A stretch of 12,868 nt of DNA, from contig JBDTLH010000226.1 of assembly GCA_039934875.1 (NCBI GenBank), positions 1 to 12,868 of the forward strand, given 5' to 3'. The position numbers and the translations under genes were made by a program. Source of the DNA: JBDTLH01 sp039934875. Its GTDB lineage: Bacteria > Acidobacteriota > Terriglobia > Terriglobales > Acidobacteriaceae. The notes under the pieces were generated by a model. It was given only the letters and a program-made list of their open reading frames with translations. It was not told where the DNA came from and ran no database searches. Shown one piece after another: positions 6,242 to 12,402 of this stretch. Numbering within the stretch: position 1 is the first letter of the stretch; each line of letters opens with the position of its first letter.

Positions 6242-6265
6242 CCTTATCATCGTTAATCACCGTCC
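6242..6265 (+). repeat. 10-nt-period repeat, copy C (+), before pyrC
   Basis: The sequence CCTTATCATCG, TTAATCACCG, TCC lies between the GxxExxY gene and pyrC and ends 3 nt before the pyrC ATG. It is the inverted partner of B2 (5704-5736) and a direct partner of copy A before pyrB. It occupies the place where a ribosome binding site for pyrC would be expected; none is visible. Confidence 0.7.
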
Positions 6266-6268
6266 AAT

Positions 6269-7528
6269 ATGATCCTGAGAAACGGCAGAATTGTAGATCC
6301 ATCCAGGAATTTGCTGCGCCGCGCAGATCTCCACATCCGCGACGGTCGCATCGCCGAGCATACGAACGACGCCGACATCCTCGACGCGACCGGCCTCATC
6401 CTCTGCCCCGGCCTGATCGACATTCACGTGCACCTTCGCGAGCCCGGACAGGCCTACAAAGAAACCATCGCCAGCGGCACCCGCGCCGCCGCCGCCGGAG
6501 GCTTCACCGCCCTCTGCTGCATGCCCAATACCCAGCCGATCAACGATTCTCCCGAGATCACCCACTGGATGCAGTCTCCCCGGCGCGGCGCGGTTGTAAA
6601 CGTATTTCCCATCGCCGCCGCCACTGTCGCCAGCCTCGGCGCGGAGCTCACCGACTACTCCGCCATGCACGCCGCCGGAGCAGTCGCCGTCACCGACGAC
6701 GGCAAACCGGTTCTCGATGACGACGTCATGCGCAGTGCCCTCACCGCCGCCAAACGCGAAGGCATCCCGGTCATTCAACATGCGGAGGACACACGTCAGA
6801 CCCAGCACGCTCCCATGAACGCCGGTCCCGTGGCCCTGCGCCTCGGACTTCGCGGATGGGCCGCCGATGCCGAAACCAGTATCGTCGAGCGCGACATCGC
6901 CCTTGCCGCAGAGACCGGCGCCCACCTCCACGTCGCCCACCTCTCCACCGCCGGAGCCATGGCCGCCGTGCGCAAAGCCAAAGCCGCCGGAGTCCACGTC
7001 ACCTGCGAAGTCACCCCCCACCATTTCCTGCTTACGGACGAATCCATCGCCACTTTCCGCTATGACACCAATTTCAAGATGAATCCGCCGCTGCGCAGCG
7101 AGCACGATCGCGAGGCCCTCATTGCCGGCATCTTCGACGGCACTGTGGACGCTATCGCCACTGACCATGCTCCCCATGCCGCGCATGAAAAGCAGCAGGA
7201 GTTCGACCGCGCTCCCTTCGGAATCACCGGCCTCGAAACCGCCCTTGGGCTCTCCCTCGAAGAGTTGCACCGCAAGCGCGGCCTCCCCCTCGATCGCCTG
7301 ATCGCCCTGCTCTCCACCCGTCCCGCCGAACTGATGGGGTTGAAGGACCGCGGCACCCTCCGCCCCGGGGCCCACGCTGACATCACCCTATTCGACCCGC
7401 ATGAGCGCTGGACCTACCACGCCCGGGACTCCCGATCAATGTCCAAGAACTCGCCCTTCGACGGCTACGAAATGCAGGGCCGCGTAAGGTACACCATCGT
7501 TGCCGGCAAAATCGTCTTTCAGGCATAA
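6269..7528 (+). CDS. pyrC: Dihydroorotase, class I
   Basis: 419 residues, typical for class I (Bacillus-type, about 425) dihydroorotases. An N-terminal composite strand region (MILRNGRIVDPS) leads into the amidohydrolase barrel. Metal ligands are visible: H53 and H55 in DIHVHLREPG, D143-D144 in AVTDDGKPV, H171 in VIQHAED, H224 in HVAHLST and D299 in ATDHAPH. Substrate-binding segments are CCMPNTQP, CEVTPHHF and FKMNPPLR. It cyclises N-carbamoyl-aspartate to dihydroorotate, the third step of the pathway, right after PyrB. ATG 6269 gives the canonical N-terminus. The gene lies 52 nt after the GxxExxY gene and, without that insert, would directly follow pyrB. Its 3' end converges on a minus-strand gene 36 nt away with no clear terminator between. 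Confidence 0.97.
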   Translation: MILRNGRIVDPSRNLLRRADLHIRDGRIAEHTNDADILDATGLILCPGLIDIHVHLREPGQAYKETIASGTRAAAAGGFTALCCMPNTQPINDSPEITHWMQSPRRGAVVNVFPIAAATVASLGAELTDYSAMHAAGAVAVTDDGKPVLDDDVMRSALTAAKREGIPVIQHAEDTRQTQHAPMNAGPVALRLGLRGWAADAETSIVERDIALAAETGAHLHVAHLSTAGAMAAVRKAKAAGVHVTCEVTPHHFLLTDESIATFRYDTNFKMNPPLRSEHDREALIAGIFDGTVDAIATDHAPHAAHEKQQEFDRAPFGITGLETALGLSLEELHRKRGLPLDRLIALLSTRPAELMGLKDRGTLRPGAHADITLFDPHERWTYHARDSRSMSKNSPFDGYEMQGRVRYTIVAGKIVFQA

Positions 7529-7564
7529 TCTCCCCTCGGTGAAAACGTCAGTCGAGCAGATGCC

Positions 7565-8866
7565 TTATCCAGCGTCCTTCGAAGCTGCGCGATATCTTAG
7601 CCGGCGCATAGAGTTGGCCGCGTGAATGACGGCCGGCGATCTAGCCTGGCATTCCTCGAGATGCTTGCGCAGTTGGATCCGCTGTTCTTTTAGATCGAGA
7701 ACATCGCTGTCTTCTATCTTCTTGCCCACTACAATGCGATAAGGCTCGCCGGGTACGGACAAGAACGCTCCATCGAATGTAGGGGCTTCTCCCCGCTTGC
7801 GATGGAAGAGATAGTATCCCGTTCCGGCCGCGATCCTCCCGCTGGTTCCGCTGTACTCGTAATAGCAGCCCTCACCCGTCTTCATTGCCTGTCCCGCGCC
7901 GGAAAAATCATAGGGCGCTGTTACTTGCGTGGGGTCATCCGCCCCCATCACCTGGTTCGCCAGGTAGGTGTCACCCTTGACTGAGAAGCCATTCGACGCG
8001 GCATCTGTCTCTATCATCAGGACCGAACCTTCCACTAACTCCCAATCGCCGCCCGCTCCTTCATAGACCGCGTCAACCCACCAGCCATCGACCACGCCCG
8101 CATTGGGAAAATCGATCTTGGAATGGTCCGGGCGGTCATCGGACGATTGCAGGTATTTGAGCAGCAGCGCGCGCTCTTCTTTCCCGTCGAACGCCAGAGA
8201 TGTATCGTCGATCTTGTAGCCGAAGACCTCGCGGCTGCTAACCACGCCTCCCCCCTTATCTAATCCGGTGCCGGTAAAAAAGCCTCTGCTCTCAAATTTA
8301 TCGTCATCCATCCAGAACTTGTAATAGCCAACTCCGGTCCCGCTGTGCTCTCGGTCTCCGCGCCCGAATTCATATCCTTCGTAGTAAAAATAGAGGGTCG
8401 CGCTGCTGCCCTTGGATCCCTTGCCTTCAAAAGCCCCCAGCCGCTGTGCATGATCGGCAACGGCACTGCGTTCGAGATGCTCCCGCAAATAAGCAGTGCC
8501 TTGCACCCGGAAGCCTGTCCCAGAGCTGGTGATCTTGACGATCGAACCTCGAATCAATGGCTGGCCCGCGCGATCGGCGTCGCTCACCCCATAGAGCCAA
8601 TGGCCATCGACAACGCCTACACCCAGCAGCGAAACGGGCTTCTTCCGATCAAACCAATACTCGGAGACAAAGATCACAAAGAATCCGACGACGAATACGC
8701 AAAAAATGAGGACCAGTTTGTACTTGATCTGATGGATGTTGGTGCCAAACGCTTCGGAGAGCGCAAGCAGCGCCGCAACGATGCCGCCAATGATTCCATG
8801 CCGGCGTATCTCTCCCCCTTCGGGAGTAGTGAGATGCTCCCACAGACCCGAAATCCAATCGCCCAT
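7565..8866 (-). CDS. Two-TM protein with a duplicated beta-rich domain, unknown function
   Basis: 433 residues. Two hydrophobic segments (about 24-40 and 50-70) near the N-terminus are followed by two copies of a domain of about 150 residues (about 84-240 and 257-405). The copies share, in order: G-V-V-D-G-[HW]-W, G-S-[IV]-[VL]-x-I, G-F-x-V-x-G-x-x-Y-L, a Y-[FY]-Y-E-Y/G stretch, G-T-G-x-G-Y-Y-x-F, F-x-G-x-F, K-I-[DE]-D and a closing charged helix with E-[EQ]-R (KEERALLLKYLQ / KEQRIQLRKHLEE). The pattern of short strands with W and Y at turns suggests a small beta-barrel, duplicated in tandem, probably in the cytoplasm. The 2-TM plus barrel layout is reminiscent of the CBASS effector Cap15, but no cyclase lies nearby, so this is only a structural guess. 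GGAGG stands 5 nt before the ATG, a strong start signal. No family recognised. Confidence 0.83.
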   Translation of the reverse strand: MGDWISGLWEHLTTPEGGEIRRHGIIGGIVAALLALSEAFGTNIHQIKYKLVLIFCVFVVGFFVIFVSEYWFDRKKPVSLLGVGVVDGHWLYGVSDADRAGQPLIRGSIVKITSSGTGFRVQGTAYLREHLERSAVADHAQRLGAFEGKGSKGSSATLYFYYEGYEFGRGDREHSGTGVGYYKFWMDDDKFESRGFFTGTGLDKGGGVVSSREVFGYKIDDTSLAFDGKEERALLLKYLQSSDDRPDHSKIDFPNAGVVDGWWVDAVYEGAGGDWELVEGSVLMIETDAASNGFSVKGDTYLANQVMGADDPTQVTAPYDFSGAGQAMKTGEGCYYEYSGTSGRIAAGTGYYLFHRKRGEAPTFDGAFLSVPGEPYRIVVGKKIEDSDVLDLKEQRIQLRKHLEECQARSPAVIHAANSMRRLRYRAASKDAG

Positions 8867-9083
8867 AGGCGCCTCCCTCCCTATGCGTGAGGCACTGCCA
8901 TCTTAGCGCAAGCGCAACTTGCGAGCGAAAGATCATCTTTCATGTTTTGCCGCTGAGGCGCTATGCAGCCTGGAATATCAGCCGGCCGATCTCGCCGGCG
9001 GTGTCGAATGCGGCGGCGGCGCTACCTTCCGCGTGAACTCGCTGCGCTCGCGCACAAGCCTGTTTATCCACTGCATTTATCTG

Positions 9084-9102
9084 TAGCGATCTTCAGTCGC
9101 TA
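9084..9102. repeat. Hairpin (6-bp stem, 7-nt loop)
   Basis: TAGCGA (9084-9089) and TCGCTA (9097-9102) are exact inverted repeats around TCTTCAG. The outer TGTA/TACA bases can lengthen it with a bulge. It lies about 20 nt before the much stronger hairpin at 9123-9157. Confidence 0.45.
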
Positions 9103-9122
9103 TACACTCTCCGAAGTATCAT

Positions 9123-9157
9123 CCTGTGACCACAGCGTCCTTTGCTGTGGTCACGGG
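9123..9157. repeat. Strong hairpin (14-bp stem with one G-T pair)
   Basis: CCTGTGACCACAGC (9123-9136) pairs with GCTGTGGTCACGGG (9144-9157). The inner 11 bp are perfect, one T-G wobble follows, and the loop is GTCCTTT. No T-run follows on either strand, so it is not a standard intrinsic terminator. It lies in the gene-poor stretch and could be a REP-like element or part of a structured RNA. Confidence 0.6.
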
Positions 9158-9217
9158 ACCTATGCAGTTCAGCCGAACAACGGCGTATATATACCTAAAC
9201 ACTTCTTTTAAGACGAA

Positions 9218-9480
9218 CTATTTCACCCGCTCATAGGGATAGCTGGCAAGCTTGAATTGCTGATTGAGGTATGTCCCCTTGGAGGCGGCCTCCATGAAAG
9301 CCGCATACTCTTCAGGAGGGACATCGAGTAGCGATTGACTACCCGATCGGCAGCTACCTCCTCAATATCTCTCCACCATCTGCGGTGTTCCTGAACCGAA
9401 ATAAAGTTTCCACGGATTGGGACCGCTATAAAGAACTTGCGCTTCAGATAATCGAAAAAGAAGTCCGACACATTCTCTCA
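9218..9480 (-). pseudogene. Possible decayed coding remnant on the minus strand
   Basis: The minus-strand frame ending at a TAG at 9218-9220 reads QSLLDVPPEEYAAFMEAASKG and then continues to YPYERVK. This has protein-like composition with mixed charged and hydrophobic residues. It is closed by a TGA (9362-9364). Upstream, another minus frame (about 9330-9470) reads SDFFFDYLKRKFFIAVPIRGN and also looks coding. Before that, a third frame reads RVSVRLPDERM. Joining them needs at least two frameshifts. No family is recognised. I read it as a possibly broken gene; it could also be chance open frame. Confidence 0.25.
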
Positions 9481-9729
9481 TCAGGCAAACGAACTGAGAC
9501 CCGGTTGGTCGCTGTTCGCGAACTGATTCCAGATTCGATCACGGATCGGCACGAGGCTGTTGTGGAGAGGTCGACTCCTCCGGCTCCTGGTACCCAGGTC
9601 ACCTGGGAGTCTCCTTCTGGCCGCAACTCGTCAAAGTGAAAAATCGAGGCCCCCAGAATACTCGGATCAGGCTTCCTGACGGTCGAACGGAAAAAGTGCC
9701 CAACTCCCGGCTGAAGTGGTCTTGCCACT

Positions 9730-9753
9730 AGTCAACTAGTCAGATAGTCAGAT
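9730..9753 (+). repeat. Three tandem 8-mers upstream of the toxin-antitoxin pair
   Basis: AGTCAACT (9730-9737), AGTCAGAT (9738-9745) and AGTCAGAT (9746-9753) lie end to end, 12-35 nt before the antitoxin ATG. The last unit abuts TAAGAT (9753-9758), a possible weak -10. The position is that expected for a Phd-type autoregulatory operator, which usually has repeated short sites. It could equally be a mini-satellite. Confidence 0.5.
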
Positions 9754-9764
9754 AAGATCATTCC

Positions 9765-10082
9765 ATGAGCGCTCGGACAACAAATACTGGACCCAAGTCG
9801 TCCGCGAAGCGGCGTATGCAGCGCCTCGGACATTGGAAGCTTGAGGACGCTAAGGCAAGGCTGAGCGAAGTCGTACGCCGGGCGAAATCTGAGGGCCCGC
9901 AGGTGGTTACCGTTCGCGGAGAAGAAGCGGCTGTGGTTTTGTCCGCCGAAGAGTTCGCGGAACTCTCGCCTGCCTCTTCGCGCCGCAGTTCGCTGGTGGA
10001 CTTCCTGGAATCGCTGCCTTTAGCGGCAGCAGTCCTTGAGCGCGAGCCAGACAGCGGACGGGATCGTGAATGTGAAACTTAG
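9765..10082 (+). CDS. Type II antitoxin, Phd/YefM family
   Basis: 105 residues. A basic N-terminal tail is followed by the Phd/YefM core at about 24-66: WKLEDAKARLSEVVRRAKSE, then GPQVVTVRGEEAAVVLSAEEFAEL. This is the beta-strand-turn DNA-binding fold of the family. The C-terminal tail (about 75-105, SLVDFLESLPLAAAVLEREP) matches the toxin-binding segment of such antitoxins. ATG 9765 has no visible ribosome site. Met18, just before the core, would also give a good Phd-like start. The gene is followed after 2 nt by a PIN-domain toxin gene, so the two are one operon. It is expected to repress its own promoter, probably through the tandem 8-mers just upstream, and to neutralise the toxin. Confidence 0.92.
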   Translation: MSARTTNTGPKSSAKRRMQRLGHWKLEDAKARLSEVVRRAKSEGPQVVTVRGEEAAVVLSAEEFAELSPASSRRSSLVDFLESLPLAAAVLEREPDSGRDRECET

Positions 10083-10084
10083 TT

Positions 10085-10543
10085 GTGAACGGTTTCCTGC
10101 TTGATACCAATGTGGTCGCCGAAATCAGCGGAAAGAGGGCCGATGCGCGGGTGCGGCAATGGTTCGATGCGCAGGACGAGAGCACGCTCTTTCTCAGCAT
10201 TCTGACCATCGGAGAGTATCAGAAGGGGATCCACAACTTGCCTGTCGGCGATCCGCGGAGAGCGCCCCTTGCCGCCGCAGTCGCTGCTCTGGAAGAGCGC
10301 TTCACGCGCCGCATCCTTTCCGTCAGTGATGCGATAGTCCGTCGCTGGGGCGTTTTGAGCGGTGAAATTAAACGAAAAACCGGGCACGCCCCTTCCGTCA
10401 TTGACACCCTGCTCGCCGCCACTGCGCTGGAGCGCCACCTCTATCTAATCACGCGAAATGTGCATGACTTCAAGCACACCGAATCGCAAGTGTTCAATCC
10501 GTGGAAAAATGATCTTAATGGTTTGAGGGTGCGACGACTGTGA
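10085..10543 (+). CDS. vapC: Type II toxin, PIN-domain ribonuclease (VapC/FitB type)
   Basis: 152 residues, usual for VapC. PIN-domain acidic residues are visible: D7 in FLLDTNVV, E44 in ILTIGEYQKG, D107 in HAPSVIDTLLAATAL and D128 in LITRNVHDF (N125 in the same motif). The metal site therefore looks complete and the enzyme should be active. VapC toxins cut specific tRNA or rRNA sites when the antitoxin is lost; the target here is unknown. The FitB-like features I-G-E-x-x-K-G and N-x-x-D-F are present. The start is GTG 10085, just after the antitoxin TAG (10080-10082), so translation is probably coupled. Pairing a Phd-type antitoxin with a PIN toxin is common. It points toward the secreted-protein gene on the other strand (48 nt gap). 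Confidence 0.93.
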   Translation: MNGFLLDTNVVAEISGKRADARVRQWFDAQDESTLFLSILTIGEYQKGIHNLPVGDPRRAPLAAAVAALEERFTRRILSVSDAIVRRWGVLSGEIKRKTGHAPSVIDTLLAATALERHLYLITRNVHDFKHTESQVFNPWKNDLNGLRVRRL

Positions 10544-10591
10544 GGCCCACAATTTGAGTACCGTCAGGCAGCAGGCTTAGCTTCGTTTCGG

Positions 10592-11029
10592 TTACGAGCC
10601 CGCGCTCTTGCCCCTCTCCAAAAATTCTTTCAGATGTTTCGCGATCGCCTCTGCCATGGACTGTTGATTCTTTCCGCCGCGCTGTTTATTCACGGAGTAA
10701 GCCCAAAGTAGCTTGGTGGAGTTCGATTCAACCAGTTGCACTGACACCGTGCCTTTATCTTCTATTCCCGCGCAATAGGCGAAGAGACAACGCGCAATTT
10801 TTCCGCCTGTGCTTTCCGTTTTGATTTCGACAGGCGCTGCCTTCAGAACATAGGTGGATTTGGCGGAATCGGTCACAACATCGATTGGAACGGATTTCTT
10901 CTGAATTGCAGCAGCAATGTAGGTTTCAAATCCATTCTGCGGTTCGATGTAAACCGAGGCCCTAGAATTCTGGGCCACTGCTGAAATTGTGGCGAAAAAC
11001 ATGATTAGCAGCGTTGGGATTTTAATCAA
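10592..11029 (-). CDS. Small secreted protein, unknown function
   Basis: 145 residues from the TTG at 11027-11029. GAGGAA lies 7 nt before this TTG, and the resulting N-terminus (MIKIPTLLIMFFATISAVAQ) is a clean Sec signal peptide with a likely cut after AVA. An ATG at 11065 would add 12 polar residues before the signal. The open frame extends to 11305 but that part does not look coding. The mature part reads ASVYIEPQNGFETYIAAAIQKKSVP, then VVTDSAKSTYVLKA, a short Cys-containing segment (CLFAYCAG), VSVQLVESNSTKLLWAYSVNK and MAEAIAKHLKEFLE. I recognise this layout as a recurrent small periplasmic family in Acidobacteriota with no known role. The fold may resemble small alpha/beta lipoproteins that sense or bind at the envelope; that part is a guess. 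Convergent with vapC. Confidence 0.78.
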   Translation of the reverse strand: MIKIPTLLIMFFATISAVAQNSRASVYIEPQNGFETYIAAAIQKKSVPIDVVTDSAKSTYVLKAAPVEIKTESTGGKIARCLFAYCAGIEDKGTVSVQLVESNSTKLLWAYSVNKQRGGKNQQSMAEAIAKHLKEFLERGKSAGS

Positions 11030-11264
11030 TTGTGAGTTCCTCAAGTGGTGCGAGAACAATAGCATCTCTGGATTAAGGACTGCAACGTAAATCTTAGGCA
11101 AACAACCCTCCGTCCTCTGACATTTGGCTCGGCTGAGTTGCGATGGCGTCAGGCTGGCTGCGCGAATCTCACGCTTCGGGCGCTTCACGCAAGAATGACA
11201 CGGCATAAAGAACATGCGGGGCTGGCGTATCAGCGCGAACTCGGACTTCGCGACTTCGCGACAA

Positions 11265-11343
11265 CCCAACGGAAAGGGCCAACGACTACTCTCCCACAAG
11301 AACAACTTGCAGTACCATCGGCTCAGCGGGGCTTAACTTCCGT
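11265..11343 (-). pseudogene. Decayed copy of the 3' half of 5S rRNA plus terminator flank
   Basis: Bases 11280-11343 match the intact 5S gene at 12056-12120 with one missing base and one substitution, in the same (minus) orientation, and cover only the 3' half of the RNA. To the left, CCCAACGGAAAG (11265-11276) matches CCCCAAACGGAAAG (12003-12016), the sequence beyond the rRNA terminator, while the terminator hairpin itself is missing. Similarity stops 1 nt before the higA stop codon. It cannot fold as 5S rRNA because the 5' strand is absent. Confidence 0.85.
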
Positions 11344-11344
11344 C

Positions 11345-11626
11345 TCAAGCCCTTTGCAGCCGCTTCAGGTGCAGGGCCTCGGAGTGGACTTGCGAAAGAT
11401 CATAGTGCGCTTGCTGGGTAAGCCAGCTCTCCGCGCTACCGCCGAAGACCTTCCACAGTCTCACCGCCATCTCGGGAGAGATGCCGCGCCTTCCGTTCAC
11501 CAGCTCTGAAAGCGTAGTCCGCGTTACACCAAGGGCTGTCGCTGCATCCGTAATGGTCAGACCCAAAGGCTCGATGCAGTTGCGCAACACAAATCCGCCG
11601 GGGTGGGGAGGGGCTTTCATGGGCAT
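11345..11626 (-). CDS. higA: HigA-family antitoxin (XRE-type HTH)
   Basis: 93 residues, the normal size for short HigA/VapI-type antitoxins. The N-terminal segment MKAPPHPGGFVLRNCIEPLGLT is a family hallmark. It is followed by the helix-turn-helix (about 25-45, ITDAATALGVTRTTLSELVNG), the RRGISPEMAVRLWKVFGGSAESWL segment and a short C-terminal helix. GGAGG stands 9 nt before ATG 11626; a second ATG at 11620 gives MKAPPHPGG and is also possible. It is second in a higB-higA operon, 18 nt after the broken toxin gene, and appears intact although its partner is frameshifted. It should bind an operator in the higBA promoter. Its stop codon lies next to the 5S relic. Confidence 0.95.
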   Translation of the reverse strand: MPMKAPPHPGGFVLRNCIEPLGLTITDAATALGVTRTTLSELVNGRRGISPEMAVRLWKVFGGSAESWLTQQAHYDLSQVHSEALHLKRLQRA

Positions 11627-11644
11627 AATCTTCTGCCTCCTTCT

Positions 11645-11924
11645 TTAGTGATAATCGATATAGTCAACGCCTTCCGCATGTTGATCCGCAAAACGAAAAA
11701 TTACCCGCCAGTTGGCGCGAACAGTAACAGCCCCAGGAACCCCTGAGTCCGCCCTTAAGCGGATGCAAGCGGAAGCCCGGCAGATCCATGTCCTCGGGCG
11801 AAGATGAAGCATCAAGGTGCGCCAAGGTATCCCGTAGCCTGCCCGCGTGTTCCGCAATCACGCCGCGCGGGTCGTCCTCCTGATAAAGACGTTTAAGCCC
11901 TTTGTGGCGGATCGAGCGAACCAT
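11645..11924 (-). pseudogene. higB: HigB toxin gene, frameshifted by one base
   Basis: From ATG 11924 the frame reads MVRSIRHKGLKRLY...EDMDLPGFRLHPLKGGLRGSW. The correct continuation, AVTVRANWRVIFRFADQ...VDYIDYH with a TAA at 11645-11647, is in another frame. Removing one G from the GGGG run (CCCC at 11731-11734 on the + strand) joins both into a complete 92-residue RelE/HigB-type mRNA interferase. All the usual motifs are then present, including RHKGLKRLY, LPG-RLHPLKG, W-V-NWR-F-F and DYHstop. As the sequence stands, translation leaves the frame after residue 64, losing the catalytic C-terminal third. Causes could be a true mutation, a sequencing error in the G run, or slippage. It is the first gene of higBA and its antitoxin gene follows 18 nt later. 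Confidence 0.88.
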
Positions 11925-11934
11925 TCTTCCATAT

Positions 11935-11963
11935 AGCGTAATGCGTAACGTAACGCAGGTCAA
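11935..11963 (-). promoter_or_regulatory. higBA promoter with overlapping inverted repeat (candidate operator)
   Basis: On the minus strand TTGACC (11958-11963) and TACGCT (11935-11940) are spaced by exactly 17 nt, a plausible -35/-10 pair with a good -35 and a weaker -10. The 17-nt spacer is filled by the inverted repeat TGCGT (11942-11946) / ACGCA (11953-11957) around AACGTA. This is a position where HigA binding would block the polymerase. The predicted transcript start would lie only a few bases before the higB ATG at 11924. Confidence 0.5.
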
Positions 11964-12013
11964 GAAGAATTGGTATGCGAGGCGAGACTTATTCTCTTCC
12001 CGCCCCAAACGGA

Positions 12014-12043
12014 AAGCCCCGATTGGTCTCCCAATCGGGGCTT
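12014..12043 (-). terminator. rRNA operon terminator hairpin
   Basis: A perfect 13-bp inverted repeat, AAGCCCCGATTGG (12014-12026) / CCAATCGGGGCTT (12031-12043), has a 4-nt loop and starts 6 nt beyond the 3' end of 5S. On the minus strand it is followed by CTTTCCGTTT, a broken T-tract. Placement and strength fit the end of the rrn transcript. Confidence 0.85.
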
Positions 12044-12048
12044 ATTTA

Positions 12049-12164
<116 letters not shown>

Positions 12165-12402
12165 TTTGGATCGCAAAACGCCGGCAACATCCCTTTGCCC
12201 GCGCGGAGCGCTTTTGTTTAGCTAGAAGCTGATAGCTGGAAGCTGTTCTTGCACTCACTGCGAAATATAAAGATCAATGAGGACGAAGCCTCACAACTGA
12301 ATAGATTGGTAAAGACGTTAATGCTGTCGCGGGTCATGGGTCACGAGCTTAAGCCCGTGACTCGTGACTTCGCAGCCTTGGTCAATGCATCGAGTAAATT
12401 TT
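12165..12402 (-). other. 23S-5S intergenic spacer
   Basis: 238 nt with no tRNA. It holds a 7-nt tandem repeat (12220-12245: AGCTAGA, AGCTGAT, AGCTGGA, AGCTG). It also holds an inverted repeat GTCACGAG (12340-12347) / CTCGTGAC (12361-12368) with a 13-nt loop that contains a second, competing stem TCACG/CGTGA. The latter may be part of an RNase III-type processing stem next to the 23S 3' end; the repeat has no evident role. Confidence 0.6.

Larger units (their letters stand above)
8867..9764. other. 898-bp stretch without a convincing gene
   Basis: No intact gene, tRNA or transposase is visible. Contents from left to right: a GC-rich part (8960-9060) with a 36-codon minus-strand frame (8961-9071, ending GEIGRLIFQAA) of doubtful meaning; two adjacent hairpins (9084-9102 and 9123-9157, listed separately); a possible decayed minus-strand gene (9218-9480, listed separately); and about 230 bp with nothing I can name, leading to three tandem 8-mers just before the phd-type gene. 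Confidence 0.5.

Noticed and set aside
6257..7375. Long minus-strand open frame (372 codons) opposite pyrC
   Set aside because: Glycine-rich shadow of pyrC, which has all dihydroorotase metal ligands on the plus strand.
11066..11305. N-terminal extension of the secreted protein to 11305
   Set aside because: The extra 80 residues are Arg/Pro/Cys-rich with no domain and precede a signal peptide. A TTG at 11029 has a good ribosome site. The stretch also resembles common intergenic repeat DNA.
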